NCBI GenBank assembly: GCA_016187945.1
Contig: JACPIT010000005.1
Span: forward strand, 62,001-126,000
DNA: 64,000 nucleotides
Direction: 5' to 3'
Origin: Opitutia bacterium
Lineage (GTDB): Bacteria; Verrucomicrobiota; Verrucomicrobiia; Opitutales; Opitutaceae
This document shows positions 29,224-38,299 of this stretch, one piece after another. A program made the position numbers and the translations under genes. The first letter of the stretch is position 1, and every line of letters begins with the position of its first letter. The notes below the pieces were generated by a model. That model did no database searches. It was not told the origin of the DNA and worked only from the letters and a program-made list of their open reading frames with translations.

Positions 29224-31764
29224 ATGTTTCCCCGTCGCCTCCCGCTCGTCGCCGCCGCCGCCCTCGCCTTCGTCCTCCGCGCCTTCGCCGAACCCGCGCC
29301 TGCGCCGCTGCCTCCCACCGCCATCGCCCAGGAACTCCGTTCGCTCCGCACCGTCGGCACCGTGCTGCACATCGGCGCGCATCCGGACGACGAAAACACG
29401 GAGCTCATCACCTACCTCGCCCGCGGTCGCGGCCTGCGCGCCGGCTACCTGTCGCTCACGCGCGGCGACGGCGGGCAAAACGAGCTCGGCCGCGACTTCG
29501 ACGAGAAACTCGGCGTCCTCCGCACGCACGAGCTGCTCGCCGCGCGTCAACTCGACACCGGTCGGCAATTTTTCACGCGCGCCATCGACTTCGGTTACTC
29601 GAAGAGCCCGGAGGAGACGCTCGCGTTTTGGGACAAGGAACAAGTCCTCGGCGACGTCGTGCGCGTCATCCGCCAATTCCGCCCCGACGTCATCGTCACG
29701 CGCTTCCCCGTTCCGCCCGGCAGTGGCGGCCACGGCCACCACACCGCCTCCGCGATGCTCGCGGTCGAAGCCTTCAAGCTCGCGGGCGATCCGAAGGCTT
29801 ATCCCGAACAACTCGCCCAAGGCCTCACTCCGTGGCAACCGCGCCGCGTGCTCTGGAACGTGTTTCGCTTCGGCGGCAACGCCAACGCGCCGCTGCCGCT
29901 CCCCGGCACGCCGTTTTCCGAAGACATCGCCGGCACCGACGCCGCGACCGGCCGCGAATTCGGCCAGATCGCCGCGCTCAGCCGCTCGCAGCACAAGACG
30001 CAAGGCCTCGGCGGCTTCGCGCTCCGCCCGCGCACCGGCCCGAACGGCCAGACGTTTCTCCTCCTCGCCGGCGAGTCCGCGAATGCCGACCTGCTCGACG
30101 GCGTCGATACGACCTGGAAGCGCTACAAAGGCGGCGACGAGATCGACGCCGCGCTCGAAAAGATCATCGCCGACTTCAAGGCCGACGATCCCGGCGCGAG
30201 CGCGCTCGCGTTGCTGGAGTTGCGCAAAAAACTCGCCGCGCTGCCGGCCGACCCCGTCGTCGCCGACAAGCGTGCGCAACTCGACCGCATCCTCACGTCC
30301 TGCCTCGGCATCACGGTCGAGACGACCGTCGCTCAACCGGAAATCACGCCCGGCGAGGCGCTCGAGATTCGCTACCGCCTCGTCTTCCCGCAGAGCTGGC
30401 AGCCGCGCGCGCCCGGCGTCGAGATCAAGCACCTCGACACGCGCGCCAGCGGCGGCGACTTCGTGCGACAGCGCGGCCCGGTCGGCCTCGCGAGCGGCCT
30501 GCTCGTCGTGTCCGAGACGCTGCGCGGCACGCTGCCGTTGGTCACGCCGCCGTCGCAACCCTACTGGCTCCGCGAGCCCGGCGCCGCCGGCCTCGCGCGC
30601 GTCTCCGATCCGCGCCTGATCGGCCGCCCGGAGAGTCCCGCCGCCGTTTCCGTCACGCACGTTTTCCAGATCGGCGATCAGCAACTCGAGATCGTCGACG
30701 AGCCGGTCTGCGTCACGCGCGACGAGCAAGGCGAACACCGCCGCCGCCTCGACGTCGTGCCGCCGGTCTCGCTCGCGTTCGGTTCGGAAATTTTCTTCGT
30801 CGCGCCCGGCACGAGCAAGGAAGTGTCAGTCGAAATCGCCGCCGCCCGCGCCGGCCGCGGCACGCTGCGCCTCCGCGCGCCCGCCGGCTGGAGCGTCGCG
30901 CCCGCCGCGCAGTCGTTCGACGTCGACGCCGCGGGAGAGAAGGCGGCGTTCACCTTCACCATCACCGCTCCCTCCGCCGCCGGCGCCGGCACACTCAACG
31001 CCGAAGCCGAGATCGGCGGCCGCGTCTACTCGAACAAACGCATCGAGCTGCGCTACGCACACCTGCCGCTGCTGCTGCTCCAGCCGCCGGCGAGCGTGCG
31101 CGTCGCGAGCTTCGACCTCGCGCTCCGCGGCAAGAGCATCGGCTACCTGCCCGGCGCCGGCGACTACGTCGCCGAGTGCCTCGAACAGATGGGGTGCACC
31201 GTGCGCCGCCTCACCGGCTCCGATCTCACGCCCGAAAAATTCGCCGGCCTCGACGCCGTCGTGATCGGCGTCCGCGCGTTCAACGAGCGCACCGATCTGA
31301 AGGACCACCTCGCCGGCCTCTTCGCCTGGGTCGAGCAAGGCGGCACCGTCATCGCGCAATACAACCGCCCCAACGGTCTCGCCGCGCCGACGCTCGCGCC
31401 CTACGAACTCTCGATCGAAGGCCCCGCGCCCGCACTGCGCGTCACCGACGAACGCGCCCCCGTCACCGCCCTCGCCGAACACCCCGCGCTCATGAAGCCG
31501 AACCTGATCGCCGCCGCCGATTGGGACGGCTGGGTGCAGGAGCGCGGCGCGTATTTTCCCTCGAAGTGGGACGAAGCGCATTTCACGCCGCTGCTGGCGA
31601 TGAGCGACCCCGGCGAAGCGCCGCTCAAGAGCAGCCTGCTCATCGCGCGTCACGGCAAGGGCCACTACGTCTACACCGGCCTCGCGTTCTTCCGCCAACT
31701 CCCCGCCGGCGTGCCCGGCGCGTGGCGGCTGTTCGCCAATCTCGTGTCGCTGAAGGGCGAGTGA
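29224..31764 (+). CDS. PIG-L/LmbE family deacetylase, large secreted form
   Basis: Signal peptide; VLHIGAHPDDENTELITYLARG; GGHGHHTASAMLAVEAF. Confidence 0.93.
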   Translation: MFPRRLPLVAAAALAFVLRAFAEPAPAPLPPTAIAQELRSLRTVGTVLHIGAHPDDENTELITYLARGRGLRAGYLSLTRGDGGQNELGRDFDEKLGVLRTHELLAARQLDTGRQFFTRAIDFGYSKSPEETLAFWDKEQVLGDVVRVIRQFRPDVIVTRFPVPPGSGGHGHHTASAMLAVEAFKLAGDPKAYPEQLAQGLTPWQPRRVLWNVFRFGGNANAPLPLPGTPFSEDIAGTDAATGREFGQIAALSRSQHKTQGLGGFALRPRTGPNGQTFLLLAGESANADLLDGVDTTWKRYKGGDEIDAALEKIIADFKADDPGASALALLELRKKLAALPADPVVADKRAQLDRILTSCLGITVETTVAQPEITPGEALEIRYRLVFPQSWQPRAPGVEIKHLDTRASGGDFVRQRGPVGLASGLLVVSETLRGTLPLVTPPSQPYWLREPGAAGLARVSDPRLIGRPESPAAVSVTHVFQIGDQQLEIVDEPVCVTRDEQGEHRRRLDVVPPVSLAFGSEIFFVAPGTSKEVSVEIAAARAGRGTLRLRAPAGWSVAPAAQSFDVDAAGEKAAFTFTITAPSAAGAGTLNAEAEIGGRVYSNKRIELRYAHLPLLLLQPPASVRVASFDLALRGKSIGYLPGAGDYVAECLEQMGCTVRRLTGSDLTPEKFAGLDAVVIGVRAFNERTDLKDHLAGLFAWVEQGGTVIAQYNRPNGLAAPTLAPYELSIEGPAPALRVTDERAPVTALAEHPALMKPNLIAAADWDGWVQERGAYFPSKWDEAHFTPLLAMSDPGEAPLKSSLLIARHGKGHYVYTGLAFFRQLPAGVPGAWRLFANLVSLKGE

Positions 31765-31795
31765 CCACCATGTCGCGAGCGCACGTTTTCTTTCA

Positions 31796-31876
31796 CCACG
31801 GATTGCACGGATCACGCAGCGAATCTCCGGCGACACTCATCCGTCTAATCCGATTCCATCCGTGAAATCCGTGGCC
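31796..31876. repeat. Inverted repeat, family E (ACCACGGATTGCACGGAT)
   Basis: accacggattgcacggatcacg ... ccatccgtgaaatccgtggcc. Confidence 0.8.
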
Positions 31877-31898
31877 AAACAAAACGCTCGCTCGCGCC

Positions 31899-32051
31899 AT
31901 GCGCCCCGCACCTGAAGAAGCCCCCGACGCCGCCGACCGCCGCACCGGCCTGCCGCTGCTGCGCACGTGGCGCGCGGTCTATTGGTGCGTGCTCGCCGTG
32001 TTCGCGCTCTGGGTCGCGCTGCTCACGTGGCTGACGCGCCACTTCGCATGA
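31899..32051 (+). CDS. 50-aa single-TM small protein coupled to sodium:solute symporter
   Basis: Hand translation MRPAPEEAPDAADRRTGLPLLRTWRAVYWCVLAVFALWVALLTWLTRHFA; ATGA overlap with next gene. Confidence 0.7.
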   Translation: MRPAPEEAPDAADRRTGLPLLRTWRAVYWCVLAVFALWVALLTWLTRHFA

Positions 32052-33760
32052 ACGTCGTCGATTACCTCGTGATGTTCGGCGTGCTCGTGGCGATCGCGGC
32101 CTACGGCATGTGGCGCACGCGCGGTCAGCACGATCTCCGCACCTACGTGAAAGGCGGCAACACGCACTGGCTCACCATCGGTCTCTCCGTGATGGCCACG
32201 CAGGCCAGCGCCGTGACGTTCCTCTCCACTCCAGGCCAAGGCTACGAAAGCGGCCTCGGCTTCGTGCAAAACTACTTCGGCGCGCCGCTCGCGCTGATCG
32301 TCATCTCGATCGTCTTCCTGCCGATTTTCCGGCGGCTGAACGTCTACACCGCCTACGAATACCTCGGTCAGCGCTTCGACGCGAAGACGCGCCTGCTCGG
32401 CGCCGCGCTCTTCCTCGTGCAACGCGGCATCGGCGCCGGCATCACGATCTACGCGCCGGCGATCGTGCTCTCGACCGTCATGGGCTGGCGGCTCGATCTC
32501 ACGATTCTCGCCAGCGGCGTGCTCGTCGTCGCCTACACCGTCACCGGCGGCACGCCCGCGGTGAACCTCACGCAAAAATACCAGATCGGCGTCATCTTCG
32601 CCGGCATGGTCGCGGCGTTTTTCGTTCTGCTCTCGAAACTCCCCGCCGGCCTCACGCTGCACGAAGCGCTGACCGTGGCCGGTGGTTTCCACAAGCTCGA
32701 CGCCGTCGACTACTCGCTCGATCCTGACAAACGCTACACGATCTGGACCGGCGTGTTCGGCGGCCTGTTTCTCGCGCTCTCGTATTTCGGCACCGACCAG
32801 TCGCAAGTGCAGCGCTACCTCGCCGGCAGCTCGCTGCGCGAGAGCCGCCTCGGCCTGATGTTCAACGCGCTGTTCAAGATCCCGATGCAGTTCTTCATCC
32901 TGCTGCTCGGCGCGCTGGTGTTCGTGTTCTACCAGTTCGAGCGTCCGCCGGTTTTCTTCAACCAGACCGCGTGGCACCAACAGGCCGCAGGCGCGCAGGA
33001 CGGGAAACTCCGCGCGCTCGAAGCCGACTTCAACGCCGCGCACGCCGACAAGCAGCAGCACCTGCACGAGTGGCTCGCCGCCGAACGCGCCGGCGACGCG
33101 CCGCGCGCCGACGACGCCCAAGCCGCCGCGCTCGCCGCGCACCAGCGCACCGAAGCCGCGCGCACCGCGACGAAGGCCGCTCTCCGCGAAGCCGACCCCA
33201 AGACGCCGACGACCGACGCCGACTACGTGTTCATCACCTTCATCGTCGATCACCTGCCGCACGGCCTCATCGGCTTGCTCGTCGCCGTGTTCTTCGCCGC
33301 GACGTTCTCCTCGAAATCCGGCGAGCTCAACGCGCTCGGATCGACCACCGTCGTCGACTTCTACCGGCACATCCATCAACTCCGCGGCACGAGCGCGTCC
33401 GACACGCACTACGTCGCCGCCGGCAAATGGGCGACTGCGCTCTGGGGCGTGGCGGCGATCGTCTTCGCGATGAGCGTCACGCTCGCGGAGAATCTGATCC
33501 AGTTCGCCAACATCGTCGCGTCGATCTTCTACGGCGTTGTGCTCGGGCTGTTCCTCGTCGCGTTCTTCTTAAAATGGGTGCGCGGCACCGCCGTCTTCTG
33601 GGGCGCGCTCGCGGCGCAGGTGCTCGTTTTCGTGCTCTTCGCCACGCTCAGCATCTCCTATCTCTGGTATAACGTCATCGGCTGCGTCGCCTGCATGCTC
33701 TTCGCGATGATCCTCCAGTTCTTCCTTCCCAAACCCATTAACCACGGATTGCACGGATGA
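32048..33760 (+). CDS. Sodium:solute symporter (SSS) family transporter
   Basis: IGLSVMATQASAVTFLSTPGQGYESGLGFVQNYFG; SGELNALGSTTVVDFY. Confidence 0.93.
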   Translation: MNVVDYLVMFGVLVAIAAYGMWRTRGQHDLRTYVKGGNTHWLTIGLSVMATQASAVTFLSTPGQGYESGLGFVQNYFGAPLALIVISIVFLPIFRRLNVYTAYEYLGQRFDAKTRLLGAALFLVQRGIGAGITIYAPAIVLSTVMGWRLDLTILASGVLVVAYTVTGGTPAVNLTQKYQIGVIFAGMVAAFFVLLSKLPAGLTLHEALTVAGGFHKLDAVDYSLDPDKRYTIWTGVFGGLFLALSYFGTDQSQVQRYLAGSSLRESRLGLMFNALFKIPMQFFILLLGALVFVFYQFERPPVFFNQTAWHQQAAGAQDGKLRALEADFNAAHADKQQHLHEWLAAERAGDAPRADDAQAAALAAHQRTEAARTATKAALREADPKTPTTDADYVFITFIVDHLPHGLIGLLVAVFFAATFSSKSGELNALGSTTVVDFYRHIHQLRGTSASDTHYVAAGKWATALWGVAAIVFAMSVTLAENLIQFANIVASIFYGVVLGLFLVAFFLKWVRGTAVFWGALAAQVLVFVLFATLSISYLWYNVIGCVACMLFAMILQFFLPKPINHGLHG

Positions 33761-33873
33761 CACGGATCGACCCATCGCCTCCGGTGGTTTTATCCTTGGA
33801 ATCCGTGCAATCCGTGGTCCCTCCTCCGTTTTTCTCCGTCTCATCCGTGTCGCTCCGCGCCATCCGCGGGAAA
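33738..33873. repeat. Inverted repeat, family E, overlapping symporter 3' end
   Basis: accacggattgcacggatgacacggat ... aatccgtgcaatccgtggtcc, then a further catccgtg/catccgcgg stretch. Confidence 0.85.
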
Positions 33874-33878
33874 CTTTC

Positions 33879-34652
33879 ATGAGCGCTCCCGTCATCTGTT
33901 TCGGCCAGCAACCCTGCGGGATTTTTCCGCGGCGGTTTCTCTACGCGAAATTCGTCACCGCGCGCCGGCTCCAGCAGCAGATCGGCGGCGAGATCGTGTT
34001 CTTCTACCACGACAGCGATCACGATCCGCGCGAGACGCAGACTACCCTGCGTCACCACAAGACCGACGAGCCGCACACGCTGAACTTCGCCTTCGCGAAC
34101 AAACTCCAGCGCAAGTTCTCCCCGCTGTTCCTCAAGCGCATCCCCGCCGACTGGCCGGCCCACACCGCGCGCGAACTCGGCGCCTACGTGTCGCCGCGCG
34201 CACTCGAGGCCTTCCGCGCCGTGCGCGCGGACAACGTCGCCGATTTCTGCCTCGAGATGTATCGCGCCATGGGCCTGCTCGAGGGCGTGCGCGTCGTTCG
34301 CTCCGGTGACCGCGCCGTGCGCGAGGCGGCGTGCGACATCGCCGAGCACTTCGTCGACGTGCCGCACCAAGGCGAAACCGTCCGCGCCCGCTTGATCGAC
34401 GGCGCGCTTAAGCTCCACGAAGGCGGCAACAGCTACGTCACGCTCCCCGCCCAGCCGTTCGCGAAAGCGCAAATCAGTCCGACCCGCGACAGCCGCCTGC
34501 GCTGGATGCAGGGCGTCCTTCACTGCACGCACTACATCTGCGGCGCCGGCGAGCAGGCGTATCTCGATCCTGCCGACGCCCCGGAAATCGCCTTCGTCCC
34601 CCGCGACCCCATCGACCGCTCCGACGAAGCGTGGGCGGAATTTCGCGCATGA
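33879..34652 (+). CDS. Short BshC-like protein (candidate bacillithiol ligase-family protein)
   Basis: CFGQQPCGIFPRRFLYAKFVTARRL...YHDSDHDPRE resembles BshC GQQ..K..A and DHD motifs; adjacent to bshB/bshA-like genes. Confidence 0.55.
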   Translation: MSAPVICFGQQPCGIFPRRFLYAKFVTARRLQQQIGGEIVFFYHDSDHDPRETQTTLRHHKTDEPHTLNFAFANKLQRKFSPLFLKRIPADWPAHTARELGAYVSPRALEAFRAVRADNVADFCLEMYRAMGLLEGVRVVRSGDRAVREAACDIAEHFVDVPHQGETVRARLIDGALKLHEGGNSYVTLPAQPFAKAQISPTRDSRLRWMQGVLHCTHYICGAGEQAYLDPADAPEIAFVPRDPIDRSDEAWAEFRA

Positions 34653-34685
34653 CGTCCGCCGTCGCATCAGGCAGCGTTTGCTGAC

Positions 34686-34757
34686 GTAGCGCCGGTCTTC
34701 GACCGGCGTCCTCCGCGCGAGCGCACGTTACTTCCGCCGGTCAAAGACCGGCGCTAC
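34686..34757. repeat. Intergenic inverted repeat, family C variant
   Basis: gtagcgccggtcttcgaccggcg ... cgccggtcaaagaccggcgctac. Confidence 0.85.
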
Positions 34758-34779
34758 CTAAAGCCGGCCCCACCCTCCC

Positions 34780-35499
34780 ATGAACCTCTCGACCGCTCCC
34801 CTCCTCGCTTTCGGCGCTCACCCGGACGACATCGAATTCGGCGCGGGCGGCATCATTGCGCGCGAGACGCACGCCGGCCGCCCCGCGCACTTCGTCGTCT
34901 GCTCACGCGGCGAGGCCGGCACCAACGGCACGCCCGCCGAGCGCACCAAGGAAGCCGAAAAAGCCGCGAAGACGCTCGGCGCCAAAATCGAATTCCTCGA
35001 ACTCGACGGCGACTCGCACCTCGAACTCCGCAACGCCCACGCGCTCAAACTCGCCGCCGTCATCCGCCGCGTCCGACCCGCGATCGTCCTCGCCCCCACG
35101 CCCGAGCCGAACCAGCACCCCGATCACTGGCGCCTCGGCCAGCTCGTGCGCGACGCCACGCGCATCGCCCGCTACGGCGGCGTCGCCGAGCTGAAAAGCC
35201 AGACGCCGCACGCGGTCGGACAACTTTTCTTCTACGCCCTCGGCCCGAGCGCCGAACCGCGCGACGTTTCGCCGGTCGTCATCGACATCTCCGACAAGCC
35301 GCTCGTGACCGCGTGGACCAAAGCCATGGAGGCACATGCCTCGCAGATGAAGACGCGCAACTACGTCGAACTCCAACTCGCCCGCGCGCGCGTCCACGGT
35401 CTCAATGCCGGCGTCGCTCACGCCCAGCTCCTCTGGCCGAACGACCCGCTCGTCTTCCACTCGCTCACCGACATCTCCCGCGGCGCGCGACGGTTCTGA
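34780..35499 (+). CDS. bshB1: PIG-L deacetylase, BshB1-like
   Basis: LLAFGAHPDDIEFGAGGIIARE; CSRGEAGTNGTPAERTKEAEKAAKTLG; APTPEPNQHPDHWRLGQLVRDA. Confidence 0.85.
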   Translation: MNLSTAPLLAFGAHPDDIEFGAGGIIARETHAGRPAHFVVCSRGEAGTNGTPAERTKEAEKAAKTLGAKIEFLELDGDSHLELRNAHALKLAAVIRRVRPAIVLAPTPEPNQHPDHWRLGQLVRDATRIARYGGVAELKSQTPHAVGQLFFYALGPSAEPRDVSPVVIDISDKPLVTAWTKAMEAHASQMKTRNYVELQLARARVHGLNAGVAHAQLLWPNDPLVFHSLTDISRGARRF

Positions 35500-35528
35500 C
35501 CATGTTCGCAGACAGTTATCCGTTTTCT

Positions 35529-35585
35529 GTAGCGGCGGTCTATGACCGCCGGCCCTATTCGTCGGCGGTCATAGACCGCCACTAC
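35529..35585. repeat. Intergenic inverted repeat (GTAGCGGCGGTCTATGACCGCC)
   Basis: gtagcggcggtctatgaccgcc ... ggcggtcatagaccgccactac. Confidence 0.9.
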
Positions 35586-35590
35586 AGCTC

Positions 35591-36724
35591 ATGAGCGACC
35601 GCCCGCTGAAACTCGCGCTCACCTGCTACCCATCCGTCGGCGGCAGCGGCATTCTCGCCTCCGAACTCGGCGAGGAACTCGCCGCGCGCGGACACGAGGT
35701 CCACTTCATCAGCTACGAGCAGCCGTTCCGCATGCCGGACGGCCCGCGGGTGTTCTTCCATCCGGTGGTCGTCAACAGCTACGATCTCTTCAAGCACCCC
35801 GACTACACGCTGCCACTCTCCGTGAAGATGGCCGAGGTCGCAAAACAACACGCGCTCGACCTCCTCCACGTCCACTACGCCGTGCCGCACGCCACCGCCG
35901 CGATCCTCGCGCGCGCGATGCTGCACGAGGAACACCGGCTGCGCATCATCACGACCCTCCACGGCACCGACACGACGCTCCTCGGTCGCGACCCCGGCTA
36001 CGGCCCGGCCATCCGCCACGCGCTGGAAAACTCCGACGCGATCACGACCGTCTCCGAATTCATGCGCGCCGAAACCGTGCGCCTCCTCGGCGTGCAGCGC
36101 CCGATCGAGGTCATCCATAATTTCTTCGAGCCCCACGCGCCCTCGCACCGCCGCGACGAAATCCGCCGCGAGCTCGGCGTCGCACCCGACGAAGCGCTGC
36201 TGCTCCACCTCTCGAATCTCCGCCCGCTCAAGCGCATCGATCTCCTCCTCGACACCGTCGCGCTCCTGCGCCCGCGCCTCGCCTTCAAACTCGCCATCCT
36301 CGCCGGCGCCGACAGCGCGCAACTCGCCGCCGAAGTGCGCCGCCGCGGTCTCGCCGACCGCGTCGTGATCCGCGAGCGCGTGAGCGAGATCGAGGACTAC
36401 CTCCAAGCCGCCGACCTCGGCCTGTTCACCTCGGAGATGGAGAGTTTCTGCCTCAGCATTCTCGAGTTGATGAGCGTCGGCGTGCCGAGCGCGGCGTTCG
36501 CCGTCGGCGGCATTCCCGAAGTCACACACGACGGCGAAACCGGCGTGCTCGCGCCCTTTGGCGACACGGCCACGCTGGCGGCGAAGATCGAGGCGCTCCT
36601 CCGCGACCCCGCCCGCCGCGCCGCGCTCGGCGCCGCCGGTCGCGCGCGCGCCCGCGAAAAATTCTCCGCCGCCGCCATCGTGCCGCGCTACGAAGAACTC
36701 TATCGTCGGATCGTCGCGACGTAG
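35591..36724 (+). CDS. bshA: N-acetyl-alpha-D-glucosaminyl L-malate synthase, BshA-like GT4
   Basis: YPSVGGSGILASELGEELAARGHEVHFISYEQPFR; HVHYAVPHATAA; TLHGTDTTLLGRD; VIHNFFE. Confidence 0.93.
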   Translation: MSDRPLKLALTCYPSVGGSGILASELGEELAARGHEVHFISYEQPFRMPDGPRVFFHPVVVNSYDLFKHPDYTLPLSVKMAEVAKQHALDLLHVHYAVPHATAAILARAMLHEEHRLRIITTLHGTDTTLLGRDPGYGPAIRHALENSDAITTVSEFMRAETVRLLGVQRPIEVIHNFFEPHAPSHRRDEIRRELGVAPDEALLLHLSNLRPLKRIDLLLDTVALLRPRLAFKLAILAGADSAQLAAEVRRRGLADRVVIRERVSEIEDYLQAADLGLFTSEMESFCLSILELMSVGVPSAAFAVGGIPEVTHDGETGVLAPFGDTATLAAKIEALLRDPARRAALGAAGRARAREKFSAAAIVPRYEELYRRIVAT

Positions 36725-36781
36725 CGCCGGTCCGTGACCGGCGGACGTGCGCGCGAGACGCCAGTCAGAGACTGGCGCTAC
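36721..36781. repeat. Intergenic inverted repeat, family C variant
   Basis: gtagcgccggtccgtgaccggcg ... cagtcagagactggcgctac. Confidence 0.75.
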
Positions 36782-36952
36782 GGCACGCATCGCGCGGCGG
36801 GTCCGAACCGTTCACGATTTGGGGGGCGTGACCCATTCCGCCTTCGCACAGCGGCGCGTAAACTGGCCCCCGAAAGTTCATCGCTCCCCCCCTTACCCAG
36901 CCGGTTACCCTTCATCGGCGACTCCGACTCCGCTCGGTGACGCCCTGCCGCC

Positions 36953-38221
36953 ATGCTGCTTTTCGCTTTTTTTCGCGCCTCGCGTTTGATGCCGTCGCTC
37001 GCGCAGCGCCTGGTGCGATGGCTGTTCGACGCCGGCGCGTCCTCCGAGCGTCGTTCGCGCGCCATCGACGTCCTGCGCGCCGCCGCGATCCTGCTGGTGC
37101 TCGGCTGTCACTGCGTCGTGCGGCCGGACGACGCCGGCGCGCTCTCGCCGCTGGCCGGCGCGTGGCATCGCGTGGGCTGGACGGGCGTCGATCTCTTCTT
37201 CGTCCTCAGCGGATTTCTCGTCAGCGGGTTGTTGTTCTCCGAGTATCGCCGCACGGGAGCGATCGACGTGCGGCGATTTCTCGTGCGCCGCGGCCTGAAA
37301 ATCTGGCCGGCCTACTTCGCCTATCTCACGTTCCTCGCGCTGTGGTTCACCTGGCAACGCTGGCACGGGAAACCGGTCGACACCCTCGCCGCGCTACAGC
37401 CGAACCTGCTGCACCTGCAAAACTACCTCGGCACGCCGCGCGAACACACCTGGAGCCTCGCCGTCGAGGAGCATTTCTACCTCTTGCTCGCGCTCGCGGG
37501 ATTCGTGGGGCTGCAATCGCGCTGGCTGCGCGCGCAGGTGCGGCGCCATTTTCCCGTCGTCGCGATCGCGGGCGTTCTCGGGCTCGCCGCAGTGCGTCAT
37601 GGGCAATTCCTCGCGGTCGGTCGCGAGGCGATGAATCTCTTTTCCACGCACCTGCGTTTCGACGGCCTGCTCCTCGGCACGCTGCTCGCCTACCTTCATC
37701 ATCTCCGCCCCGCTATGCTCGCGTGGAGCGCGGCGCGACCCGGCACGACGCTGCTGGCCGGTGTCGCGCTGGCGCTGCCGACGATGATCGCGACACCCGA
37801 TCTGAACGCGTGGACCGCCGGCGCCGGCCTGACCATCATGTATGCCGGCTTCGCGCTCGGCGTGCTCGGCACGGTGCAGCTCGAACGCTCGGCCTCCGGC
37901 GCGCGCATCTTCCAGTCGCCTGCCGCCGGCGCGCTCGCGCGAGTCGGTTTCTACAGCTACGGCATCTATCTTTGGCACATCGATCTCGCTCAGACTCCGC
38001 TGAAAAAAATCGCCGCCGCGCTCGCGACAACCGCATTGCCGCCGGAAGCGGTGTGGACGGCCCTCACGCTCGCCTATGTCGCGGCGGCCGTCGCGAGCGG
38101 CGCACTGATGTCGCGCCTGCTCGAGTTGCCCGCGCTCGCGTGGCGCGACCGCTATCTCACCGCCGAGCCGCGACTGCGCCCGGAACCCGCGCGTCTGATC
38201 GCAGCTCCGGTCCGCCACTGA
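36953..38221 (+). CDS. Acyltransferase 3 family membrane protein (OafA/YrhL-like)
   Basis: RAIDVLRAAAILLVLGCH; GWTGVDLFFVLSGFLVSGLLF; REHTWSLAVEEHFYLL. Confidence 0.93.
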   Translation: MLLFAFFRASRLMPSLAQRLVRWLFDAGASSERRSRAIDVLRAAAILLVLGCHCVVRPDDAGALSPLAGAWHRVGWTGVDLFFVLSGFLVSGLLFSEYRRTGAIDVRRFLVRRGLKIWPAYFAYLTFLALWFTWQRWHGKPVDTLAALQPNLLHLQNYLGTPREHTWSLAVEEHFYLLLALAGFVGLQSRWLRAQVRRHFPVVAIAGVLGLAAVRHGQFLAVGREAMNLFSTHLRFDGLLLGTLLAYLHHLRPAMLAWSAARPGTTLLAGVALALPTMIATPDLNAWTAGAGLTIMYAGFALGVLGTVQLERSASGARIFQSPAAGALARVGFYSYGIYLWHIDLAQTPLKKIAAALATTALPPEAVWTALTLAYVAAAVASGALMSRLLELPALAWRDRYLTAEPRLRPEPARLIAAPVRH

Positions 38222-38299
38222 CCGCGTCGTCCGGTGAAAAAATCCGGTTGCCTCGAGGAAACCGTTGCCCCGCTCCCGCCGCCCGCTCATTAGAGGCGC

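Noticed and set aside
29224-31764. Second bacillithiol bshB gene
   Set aside because: Large secreted PIG-L protein with signal peptide and long C-terminal extension, not in the bsh cluster; cytosolic thiol role unlikely
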